This document shows, in pieces, positions 19,623 to 24,495 of a DNA stretch of 24,495 nucleotides; position 1 is the stretch's first letter, and every line of letters starts with the position of its first letter. This stretch comes from a virus, in the IMG/VR virus record IMGVR_UViG_3300027749_000471, positions 1 to 24,495 of that record; one strand, 5' to 3'. The notes under the pieces are model-generated. The model was not told the origin of the DNA and made no database searches. It saw nothing but the letters and a program-made list of their open reading frames with translations. The translations under genes were made by a program, and so were the position numbers.

Positions 19623-19891
19623 AAGACTTGTTGCAAACTCAATCCTTAGCCGACTTAAAGACGGTGAAGAATTTAGCCAATCTGTCATCCGAACAGCGCT
19701 TATTGATGCAGGAGACCTTGCACCAGACCGAGGCCAAGGATTGGATCAGGCGCTACAAGAAAAAGATTCGGGAAGAGGGGAAAGCCGAGGCATTAGCCTG
19801 GTGGCAGAAAATCTTATCCGACTTAGTGAAGCGGCGTGGACAGAAAGCTGCTGATGACTTACGGAGACGCATGAATGAGATACGCAGCTAA
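19619..19891 (+). CDS. Small basic helical phage protein (90 aa)
   Basis: Starts ATGA over the methyltransferase stop. Highly helical and basic, with a C-terminal segment (LVKRRGQKAADDLRRRMNEI) that I know from many small proteins in phage replication modules, without assigned function. The middle holds WIRRYKKKIREEGKAEALAWW. It overlaps the following nuclease gene by 17 nt. A second frame (80 aa from GTG 19612) overlaps it but is weaker. Confidence 0.75.
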   Translation: MKDLLQTQSLADLKTVKNLANLSSEQRLLMQETLHQTEAKDWIRRYKKKIREEGKAEALAWWQKILSDLVKRRGQKAADDLRRRMNEIRS

Positions 19892-20141
19892 GGTGGACAG
19901 TAATCAAGATGCCATAGTCAGCACGTTAAGGGCTGCTGGCGCATACGTTTGGATCATTGGTTTGCCGGTTGATCTTTTGGTGGGGTATGGCAACCATACA
20001 TTCCTTGTGGAAATCAAACGTACCGCTAAAAGCCGTTTTACACCGTTACAACGCAATTTTTTTGAAAGTTGGTGTGGAGGTACTTTGGCAAGGATTGACA
20101 GCCCTGACGGGGCTTTAAAAATGATTGGGGTGCTGAAGTGA
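19875..20141 (+). CDS. PD-(D/E)XK nuclease, Holliday-junction-resolvase / VRR-NUC-like
   Basis: A minimal 88-aa nuclease fold: N-terminal helix with SNQDAIVSTLRAAG, then catalytic Asp33 in LPVDLLVGY, Glu46 and Lys48 in FLVEIKRTA, and a helix with TPLQRNFFESW. This matches small phage resolvase-like or VRR-NUC nucleases that cut branched DNA. Its neighbours NinB and an HNH protein suggest a recombination and junction-processing group like the lambda nin region. The start at 19875 overlaps the preceding gene. Confidence 0.8.
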   Translation: MRYAAKVDSNQDAIVSTLRAAGAYVWIIGLPVDLLVGYGNHTFLVEIKRTAKSRFTPLQRNFFESWCGGTLARIDSPDGALKMIGVLK

Positions 20142-20416
20142 GAAGCCTTGAGCAAAACCGACTAATGTGGGCAAATCTTGAGGACATTGCCCAGCAAGTG
20201 GTTTGGTACGGTCAAAAGCTACCCAAGGAAGAATGGAAAGATGTGTTAACTGCTGCACTGAAAAAACAAAAGATTGTGCCAGGCATAGAGGGTGGGTTTG
20301 TGGTCATTGGCGCAAGAACCAGCAAAATGAGCGTGGCAGAAATGACCGAACTGATTGAGCTGTCATCCATGTTTGGCGCACAGCAAGGTGTTAAGTTTCG
20401 GGCTTTAGAGGAATAA
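20138..20416 (+). CDS. ninB: NinB-family recombination protein
   Basis: NinB (Orf of lambda) binds ssDNA and SSB and can replace RecFOR functions in phage recombination. The N-terminus (RSLEQNRLMWANLEDIAQQV) carries the family QN..W pattern, followed by LPKEEWKDVLTAALKKQKIV. The C-terminal MSVAEMTELIELSSMFGAQQ and GVKF segment is also typical. At 92 aa it is a short member compared with about 140 for lambda. The GTG start overlaps the upstream stop as GTGA. Confidence 0.85.
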   Translation: MRSLEQNRLMWANLEDIAQQVVWYGQKLPKEEWKDVLTAALKKQKIVPGIEGGFVVIGARTSKMSVAEMTELIELSSMFGAQQGVKFRALEE

Positions 20417-20423
20417 AAAAGGG

Positions 20424-20447
20424 GATCGGCACAAGGCCGACCCAAAA
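20424..20447 (+). terminator. Hairpin after NinB (weak terminator or processing signal)
   Basis: GGGATCGGC and GCCGACCC flank ACAAG and can pair with one bulged A. It is in the 77-nt gap between NinB and the HNH gene and is followed by AAAATAATC, not a T-run. Full termination is therefore unlikely. Confidence 0.35.
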
Positions 20448-20493
20448 TAATCACCGCAAGCATTTAAAACGGCAACCAAAAAGAAGTGTATCC

Positions 20494-20826
20494 ATGTTCC
20501 AAAAACATCAATATGTAAGGTCAAAAAAACTGCTGAAACTGGTAGCGGGGCTTAATTGCCAAGCCTGTGGGTCGGGCAATATGGTGCAGGCGGCGCACAC
20601 AAACTGGGGCGGGGGCAAGGGTAGGGGCGTTAAGGCTGACGACAATCTGGTGGCTGCGTTGTGCCTTAAATGCCACTATGAGATTGACCAGGGAAAAGAC
20701 TTGACCAAGGAGGAACGCCAGCAAAAATGGCTAGATGCCCATCAAGCAACGGTGCAAGCCCTTTGCGATGCGGGGTCATGGCCTACTGATGTGCCTGTGC
20801 CTACAATGGATGTGCAGTTGTCTTAG
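20494..20826 (+). CDS. HNH-type / DUF1364-like zinc protein
   Basis: Zinc-binding residues are Cys22 and Cys25 (NCQACGSGN) and Cys57, Cys60 (CLKCHYE), with the central QAAHTNWGGGKGRGVKADDN containing His35 and a following Asn. This is the layout of the DUF1364 / HNH-like proteins in lambdoid nin regions, probably metal-dependent nucleases. The C-terminal 35 residues are helical, then Pro-rich. It is the last gene of the rightward early operon; the G of its stop codon begins the terminator stem. Confidence 0.75.
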   Translation: MFQKHQYVRSKKLLKLVAGLNCQACGSGNMVQAAHTNWGGGKGRGVKADDNLVAALCLKCHYEIDQGKDLTKEERQQKWLDAHQATVQALCDAGSWPTDVPVPTMDVQLS

Positions 20827-20852
20827 GGGGGTGTTGCAACCCCCCTTTTTTT
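20826..20852 (+). terminator. Strong Rho-independent terminator of the rightward early operon
   Basis: GGGGGGT (20826-20832) pairs with ACCCCCC (20839-20845) around GTTGCA, followed directly by seven T. The first G belongs to the TAG stop of the HNH gene. Confidence 0.9.
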
Positions 20853-20867
20853 GATATAGTCCAAGCA
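20852..20867 (+). promoter_or_regulatory. Extended -10 promoter of the late operon
   Basis: TGATATAGT (20852-20860) is an extended -10 (TGnTATAGT). A poor -35 candidate, TTGCAA at 20834-20839, falls in the terminator hairpin at 15-nt spacing. Six bases after the -10 comes ATG at 20867, so transcription should start on that A. Dependence on an activator is possible. Confidence 0.6.
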
Positions 20868-21226
20868 TGAACGAAGAAGTCGCCGAATTTGTTGCCACTT
20901 TGCTGCATAGCAGTACGGTTACGCATTTCATGCACTGGTCTACTGACAGCTTTGCCAAGCACATGGCACTAGGGGAATATTATGCCCAAATTATTGAATT
21001 GGTTGACCAATTTGCCGAAGCGTACATGGGTCGCTATGAACAACTTAAAAAGTTTCCTGATGAGTTTCATCTCGAAAAAGACCCCGTAAAGTATTTGGAC
21101 AACCTCAAAGATTTTGTCGAAGAAGCACGAAAAGAACTGCCTCAAGATTCAGAATTGCAAAATCTCGTTGATGAAATCGCCGATTTGATCAATTCGACTT
21201 TGTATAAATTGCGATTCCTCAACTAA
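20867..21226 (+). CDS. DUF5856 / Dps-like helical protein, first late gene (119 aa)
   Basis: An all-helical protein with FMHWSTDSFAKHMALGEYYA, then IIELVDQFAEAYMGRYEQL. The HW..x..H, ALGEYY and VDxxAE arrangement resembles Dps and ferritin-like proteins and the phage family DUF5856. Full metal-site conservation cannot be judged, so a protective or iron-binding role is unproven. There is no Shine-Dalgarno sequence before ATG 20867; the promoter predicts a leaderless message. It is followed by AAGGAG of the next gene. Confidence 0.7.
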   Translation: MNEEVAEFVATLLHSSTVTHFMHWSTDSFAKHMALGEYYAQIIELVDQFAEAYMGRYEQLKKFPDEFHLEKDPVKYLDNLKDFVEEARKELPQDSELQNLVDEIADLINSTLYKLRFLN

Positions 21227-21237
21227 GGAGAAACCCC

Positions 21238-21441
21238 ATGAAAGATATGAACGGCAAATACGGCGCTAACATTCCAATGCCCAAAGGCGTAACTTCCTCT
21301 GACGGCACTGGCTCACAAGGCAGCGCCAAAAAGAACATTCCGAACGCAGCTACCAATGCTGTGGGCGCAGATAAGAAATTTGACGGCGGTAAAACCAGCG
21401 GTGTGGCGTATGTCCATGACCGCAAGTGCTATCAAGACTAA
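21238..21441 (+). CDS. Small Gly/Lys-rich protein (67 aa)
   Basis: AAGGAG precedes ATG 21238. The protein is polar and probably extended (KYGANIPMPKGVTSSDGTGS) and ends SGVAYVHDRKCYQD. No domain is recognised. It lies at the beginning of the late operon and overlaps the next gene as TAATG, so it is probably a small virion or assembly component. Confidence 0.7.
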   Translation: MKDMNGKYGANIPMPKGVTSSDGTGSQGSAKKNIPNAATNAVGADKKFDGGKTSGVAYVHDRKCYQD

Positions 21442-22373
21442 TGGCTATTTCGCTGTCCTCATTGATGACGGCGGGGCGACAAAGCCTTAACCCTGACCAG
21501 ATCAGGGCATCATTGTTATTGCCGCCTGCTGCATCACAAGCACCAGCTACGCCTGAACAATCTGCAAATCCAATTACACAGGCATATCAAAATCGGTTTT
21601 TAAACGATTACGAGCAGCTAAAAGCGGAATATCAAGCCCATGAAGAATCCAAGGGCGGCAAGATCATAAACACTGATGTAGCACGGGAAATGTCGCCTGA
21701 ATACAGGGCTGACCGCACTAAATCCGCTGATGTACACGAGCCAGCAAGTGCTTTCATGAAAAGATATTACGCTGAAAAGCTATCGCAACCGACCCCAAGA
21801 GACAAAGACAATACGGTAGTTTTCAGTGCTGGCGGTACTGGTGCAGGCAAGACTACGGCGTTAGATATGTTGGAAGCACATGATCCAGCCCTGGCACGGG
21901 CAGAGATGATCTATGACACCAACATGAATAAGTTTGAAACGGCTGACCAAAAGATCAAACAAGCCTTGGATGCAAAGCGCAAAGTGCGGATTATTTACAC
22001 TTATCGAGACCCTGCTGAAGCCTTAGAACATGGCGCATTGGCACGAGCAGATAGGATGGAGAAATCCAAAGGATCAGGGCGCACAGTACCAATTGAAGAA
22101 CATTTAAAAACTCACATTGGCGCACGAAAAGTCATTGATGAATTGCAAAAAAAATACAAAAATAACCCTAAAGTTGATATTCAAGTTGTTGATAATTCGT
22201 TAGGCAGGGGCAACGCAAGAGCAAGCCAGCTTGACAAGCTGCCTAAATTAAACGAAAATGAAGTCAAAAGGAGGTTACATGAGACCCTTGAACGAGTCAG
22301 AGCTACCGGAATCGGTGGGACTAAGCCCATCTCCGATGCCATCTACCACGGCACGAGAGGCAACACCCGCTGA
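21441..22373 (+). CDS. Zeta-toxin-like P-loop NTPase (310 aa)
   Basis: Residues 1-125 are Pro/Ala-rich then helical. A Walker A motif follows, SAGGTGAGKTTALD (about 129-142), then IYDTNM, a YRDPAEALEH segment and SKGSGRTVPIEEHLKTHI. These match zeta-toxin-type kinases (GxxGAGK, acidic catalytic site, GR.VP). Zeta toxins phosphorylate UDP-N-acetylglucosamine and block wall synthesis. No epsilon-type antitoxin is adjacent. The start at 21441 (TAATG overlap) is preferred over 21426 inside the previous gene. The role could be host inhibition or a polyvalent virion enzyme. The C-terminus overlaps the next gene by 95 nt. Confidence 0.75.
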   Translation: MAISLSSLMTAGRQSLNPDQIRASLLLPPAASQAPATPEQSANPITQAYQNRFLNDYEQLKAEYQAHEESKGGKIINTDVAREMSPEYRADRTKSADVHEPASAFMKRYYAEKLSQPTPRDKDNTVVFSAGGTGAGKTTALDMLEAHDPALARAEMIYDTNMNKFETADQKIKQALDAKRKVRIIYTYRDPAEALEHGALARADRMEKSKGSGRTVPIEEHLKTHIGARKVIDELQKKYKNNPKVDIQVVDNSLGRGNARASQLDKLPKLNENEVKRRLHETLERVRATGIGGTKPISDAIYHGTRGNTR

Positions 22374-22488
22374 ACACAGAGAAATCAGGCGTTTTGAAGG
22401 TGAAAACAAAGGTTTTGCCGAGCGAATGGCTGCGGCATTAAATCATGCAGTTATCACTGAAGCTGCAAAGGAAACAAATGTCAGATAA
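22279..22488 (+). CDS. Small hypothetical protein overlapping the NTPase gene (69 aa)
   Basis: A strong GGAGG lies 5 nt before ATG 22279, so this start is chosen although it lies 95 nt inside the NTPase gene in another frame. The N-terminal part is Ser/Pro-rich (NESELPESVGLSPSPMPSTT) and the C-terminal part helical (RRFEGENKGFAERMAAALNH). Overlap with the next gene is 11 nt. No family known to me; the N-terminal composition may reflect the frame it shares. Confidence 0.65.
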   Translation: MRPLNESELPESVGLSPSPMPSTTAREATPAEHREIRRFEGENKGFAERMAAALNHAVITEAAKETNVR

Positions 22489-22699
22489 TTGTGGAGACTG
22501 TCGGTTTTTCCGAAACCAGCAAGTTATGGGCGTATGCCGCCTGTACCCGCACCAGCAAAATAAGCACGAATCTGATTGGTGTGGTCAATTTGAGGCAATA
22601 GAAGTGTTGTCTACATACGACATAACCACTGACCAGATTACTGTAGTACCCCAGAAGCGCAAATACACAAGGAGATCAAATGATCAAACCGTTGCGTGA
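22478..22699 (+). CDS. Cys-rich small protein, probable zinc binder (73 aa)
   Basis: From ATG 22478 (GGAAA upstream) the first ~36 residues contain four Cys in the order CGDCRFF, VCRLYP, WCGQF. This spacing is common in small phage proteins thought to hold a zinc or Fe-S site. The C-terminal half ends basic (PQKRKYTRRSN). The longer frame from 22445 is rejected because it lacks a ribosome-binding site. Overlaps the co-chaperonin gene by 20 nt. Confidence 0.75.
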   Translation: MSDNCGDCRFFRNQQVMGVCRLYPHQQNKHESDWCGQFEAIEVLSTYDITTDQITVVPQKRKYTRRSNDQTVA

Positions 22700-22937
22700 C
22701 AGGGTAGTGGTAAAGCCGATTACCCGCAATTTATCGGACATAATCTACGTCAACAACAAAGAGCCGTTTAATGAGGGAACAATTGTGGCAGCAGGCCCAA
22801 TGGTGACTCAGGCACAAGTTGGAGACTTCATCAAGTACGGGAACGGGGATTACCTTAATTGGCCTGTACATCGTATTGATGGACAAGACTATCAAATCAT
22901 TCAAGAAGCAGACATTTGCGCTGTTGTGGAGGCTTAA
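22680..22937 (+). CDS. GroES-like co-chaperonin (phage-encoded)
   Basis: Co-chaperonins cap GroEL and let it fold substrates; some phages (for example T4 with gp31) bring their own for capsid folding. This 85-aa protein shows the Cpn10 layout: IKPLRDRVVVKPI at the start, a mobile-loop region (RNLSDIIYVNNKEP) with a hydrophobic IIY where GroES has IVL, then EGTIVAAGP, VGDFIKYGNG and the C-terminal QEADICAVVEA. It is shorter than GroES (97 aa), mainly in the loop and roof. AAGGAG precedes the start. Its position just before structural genes suits help with capsid folding. Confidence 0.88.
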   Translation: MIKPLRDRVVVKPITRNLSDIIYVNNKEPFNEGTIVAAGPMVTQAQVGDFIKYGNGDYLNWPVHRIDGQDYQIIQEADICAVVEA

Positions 22938-22939
22938 AA

Positions 22940-23107
22940 ATGTCAACTAAACCTGGCTTGTACGCCAACATTCATGCAAAACAAGAACGCATCGAGCGCC
23001 AAAAGGCTGCGGGTAAAACGCCTGAGCGTATGAGAACGCCTGGTGCTAAAGGCGCACCGACTGCTGAGGCATTTAAACAATCCGCAAAAACGGCGAAAAA
23101 GAAATGA
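22940..23107 (+). CDS. Small basic phage protein (55 aa)
   Basis: ATG 22940 follows GGAGG. The peptide (STKPGLYANIHAKQERIERQ, then GAKGAPTAEAFKQSAKT) has a pattern common in phage structural regions: GLYANIHAK and a basic, Ala-rich tail. Function unknown; the charge suggests contact with DNA or packaging proteins. The end overlaps the next start as ATGA. Confidence 0.75.
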   Translation: MSTKPGLYANIHAKQERIERQKAAGKTPERMRTPGAKGAPTAEAFKQSAKTAKKK

Positions 23108-23376
23108 AAAAGCACGACAAGCCCATTGAGCACAAGACTACGGGTAAGGGTAAAACCTATAACCCGACAGAAAAGGGTGCTGGAATGACGGCAAAAGGTC
23201 GTGCTGAATACAACGCAAAGAACAATGCAAATCTTAAACCGCCTGCCCCCAACCCCAAAACTAAAGCAGATGCTGGTCGAAAAGCCAGTTTTTGTGCAAG
23301 AATGGAGGGAGTAGTTAAAAACGCCAAAGGCCCAGCGGAAAGGGCAAAGGCATCCCTCAAAAACTGGAACTGTTAA
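23104..23376 (+). CDS. Small basic phage protein, DUF6321-like (90 aa)
   Basis: Very basic, with GAGMTAKGRAEYNAKNNANL, then GRKASFCARMEGVV and a C-terminal ASLKNWNC. I recognise the KxSFCARM...LKxWNC signature from small proteins near phage packaging genes, annotated as a domain of unknown function. Two Cys are conserved in that signature. It is coupled to both neighbours and probably belongs to the packaging or virion set. Confidence 0.75.
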   Translation: MKKHDKPIEHKTTGKGKTYNPTEKGAGMTAKGRAEYNAKNNANLKPPAPNPKTKADAGRKASFCARMEGVVKNAKGPAERAKASLKNWNC

Positions 23377-23385
23377 AGGAACATC

Positions 23386-23796
23386 ATGTCAAACTCAATT
23401 GCAACTGGCGTAGCTTACCAAGACCCAGAATTCACCACTTGTTATGCAACCCAAGAAATCGGTTATTCGACCGCTGCTCAAGGTGCTGTAACTCAAGCCA
23501 CAGACAAATCCACAGGCGTGACTTTGAATAAGTCTGTTGGTCGCATCACAATGAACAATGCGGCATTGGCTGGCGGTGCTGCTGTGTCTTTCATCCTGAC
23601 CAACAACTTGATTTCAATCAACGACACAATTATTGTGTGTGTTTCTAGTAATACCACTGGTAGCGCACTTGGCGCTTACACCACTTATGTTTCGTATTTG
23701 GCTGCTGGCTCTACTTTGATCACATTGCGAAATTTGAGTGGCACTTCATATTCTGAGGCAGTCATTATCAATTACGCAATCATTCACGGTCAATAA
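23386..23796 (+). CDS. Putative capsid decoration or structural protein (136 aa)
   Basis: Beta-rich, Thr/Ser/Ala/Val-rich and nearly free of charge (SKSVGRITMNNAALAGGAAV-like core, actual start MSNSIATGVAYQDPEF). A VTLNKSVGRITMNNAALA segment and a C-terminal YSEAVIINYAIIHGQ are typical of a small phage family of unknown but probably structural role. AAAGGAA precedes ATG 23386. It lies before the terminase genes. Decoration or minor head protein is a guess from composition. Confidence 0.65.
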   Translation: MSNSIATGVAYQDPEFTTCYATQEIGYSTAAQGAVTQATDKSTGVTLNKSVGRITMNNAALAGGAAVSFILTNNLISINDTIIVCVSSNTTGSALGAYTTYVSYLAAGSTLITLRNLSGTSYSEAVIINYAIIHGQ

Positions 23797-23798
23797 TA

Positions 23799-23954
23799 AT
23801 GCCATTGATCAAATCAATGACCCCCAAGGCAATGAGTAAAAACATTGCCAAGGAGATGGAAGCAGGCAAGCCCCAAAAGCAAGCCGTTGCCATCGCATAC
23901 AGCGTAAAGCGTGAGGCTGAAAAGGCCAAAAAAGCCAGCCCCAAAAAGAAATGA
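23799..23954 (+). CDS. Small Lys-rich protein (51 aa)
   Basis: From ATG 23799, directly after the previous stop, the frame encodes MPLIKSMTPKAMSKNIAKEM, then GKPQKQAVAIAYSVKREA and a Lys/Ala tail. The KPxKQAxAIAYSxKR motif is widespread in tiny phage proteins near packaging and head genes. ATGA couples it to the small terminase gene. Function unknown; DNA contact is likely from charge. Confidence 0.75.
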   Translation: MPLIKSMTPKAMSKNIAKEMEAGKPQKQAVAIAYSVKREAEKAKKASPKKK

Positions 23955-24370
23955 CAGAAACTGCCGATGTACCCGCAAAGCGTCCAGTAGGTCGCCCAAC
24001 CCTATATGACCCCGCATATTGCGAGACTGTCAGGGATTTAGGGCGCATCGGCAAATCTGTTGAGCAAATCTGCTACCAATTGGACGTAAGCCTTAGAACA
24101 ATTTACTTATGGCGTGATGCACATGAAGAATTTATGCACGCCTTGGATGATGCCAAGACTTACGAACAAGCATGGTGGGAAGAACAAGCCGCTGCTTACA
24201 TGGTTGAGAACAAAGAAAGCGATAGGCTGAATTCGACATTGTGGTCAAGGTCAATGGCAGCAAGGTTTCCAAAGAAGTATCGGGAAAGCACAAAGCAGGA
24301 AATTACGGGTGCAGACGGTGCGCCACTGCTCACAGGAATTCAGGTGACATTTGTAAAGCCAAATGAGTGA
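23951..24370 (+). CDS. Terminase small subunit
   Basis: The small subunit recognises phage DNA and starts packaging with the large subunit. Residues of about 11-25 (RPVGRPTLYDPAYCE) and the HTH at about 34-58 (GKSVEQICYQLDVSLRTIYL) are typical. The middle is helical with SDRLNSTLWSRSMAARFPKK, and the C-terminal end (TGADGAPLLTGIQVTF) is a beta-type tail that often contacts the large subunit. It starts ATGA over the previous gene and overlaps the large subunit by 8 nt. Confidence 0.88.
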   Translation: MTETADVPAKRPVGRPTLYDPAYCETVRDLGRIGKSVEQICYQLDVSLRTIYLWRDAHEEFMHALDDAKTYEQAWWEEQAAAYMVENKESDRLNSTLWSRSMAARFPKKYRESTKQEITGADGAPLLTGIQVTFVKPNE

Positions 24371-24495
24371 TGTTTCAAGTGCCATTGCCAACGCTGAGTT
24401 TCCAATCAAGCTGCAAGGCTTATTCCAACCGTCCCGCTACAAGGTAGCCTATGGCGGCAGAGGTGGCGCTAAGTCATGGGGGATTGCTAGGGCGT
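24363..24495 (+). CDS. Terminase large subunit (partial, N-terminus)
   Basis: The frame from ATG 24363 continues past the window edge. The 44 codons present contain the Walker A region YGGRGGAKSWGIARA, preceded by LQGLFQPSRYKVA, as in terminase ATPases that drive DNA into the capsid and then cut it with a C-terminal nuclease. It follows the small subunit with an 8-nt overlap, the usual order. Confidence 0.9.
   Translation, partial: MSDVSSAIANAEFPIKLQGLFQPSRYKVAYGGRGGAKSWGIARA

Noticed and set aside
19266-19642. Two minus-strand frames of 102 and 117 codons inside the methyltransferase locus
   Set aside because: Unlike the +1 frame, they have no recognisable segments or ribosome-binding sites and oppose the operon. 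Their presence shows, however, that base composition keeps several frames open here, a caution for the dual-coding claim.
19612-19854. 80-codon plus-strand frame from GTG directly after the second methyltransferase-locus frame
   Set aside because: The overlapping 90-aa frame has a better family resemblance. The first 35 residues look orderly, so it is not excluded completely.
1-24495. tRNA genes, insertion sequences, attachment sites
   Set aside because: None was seen on reading both strands; no transposase or integrase motif and no convincing cloverleaf was noticed. This was by eye only.

Overview
The window is part of a tailed, podovirus-type dsDNA bacteriophage genome, either a free phage or a prophage. 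The tail module resembles that of P22 (gp4-like and gp10-like head-completion proteins, then a fibre and several probable ejection proteins). There is a lysis cassette, an Erf/YqaJ recombination operon, a Cro-type switch, an O-like replication gene, NinB and both terminase subunits. Genes are packed with ATGA, GTGA and TAATG stop/start overlaps, and G+C looks moderate (mid-40s by eye). A Gram-negative, probably betaproteobacterial freshwater host is my inference from protein style; nothing in the sequence proves it. Portal, scaffold and major capsid genes are not here. They would lie between the terminase large subunit that runs off the right edge and the gene tail at position 1 if the genome is circular or permuted. 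No integrase, attachment site, CI-type repressor or tRNA gene was found.

Layout. (1) 1-9892, plus strand: head-completion, fibre, cupin and ejection proteins. (2) 9889-11803, plus strand: lysis region with an XhlA-like protein, two membrane proteins, a 3TM holin and an M15 peptidase endolysin. (3) 17392 down to 11800, minus strand: early leftward operon of about 18 genes, with an LPD29-domain protein first, then small proteins, a lipoprotein, Erf, YqaJ exonuclease, an SSB-tailed protein and a run of small accessory genes. It has a second promoter near 16240. (4) 17400-17540: divergent control region with a 53-codon Cro-like gene. (5) 17536-20852, plus strand: rightward early operon with a DUF1376/O-like replication protein carrying iteron-like repeats, a zinc-ribbon protein, a DNA cytosine methyltransferase whose whole length is also open in a second frame, a resolvase-like nuclease, NinB and an HNH protein, closed by a strong terminator. 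(6) 20853 to the end: a promoter fused to that terminator starts a late operon with a DUF5856/Dps-like protein, a zeta-toxin-like NTPase, a GroES-like co-chaperonin, small basic proteins, a probable decoration protein and the terminase.

Control. Three near-identical palindromes (consensus TAAGYTRRCTTA) lie between or over the -35 and -10 boxes of the two leftward promoters and the rightward promoter. This is best explained by the Cro-like protein, or an unseen repressor, controlling all three. The cro promoter and the late promoter are both placed so that transcription should begin on the A of an AUG, with no Shine-Dalgarno sequence, which predicts two leaderless mRNAs.

The most notable locus is 18747-19622. 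Two complete, plausible proteins are read there in different frames of the same strand from starts 4 nt apart that share one ribosome-binding site.
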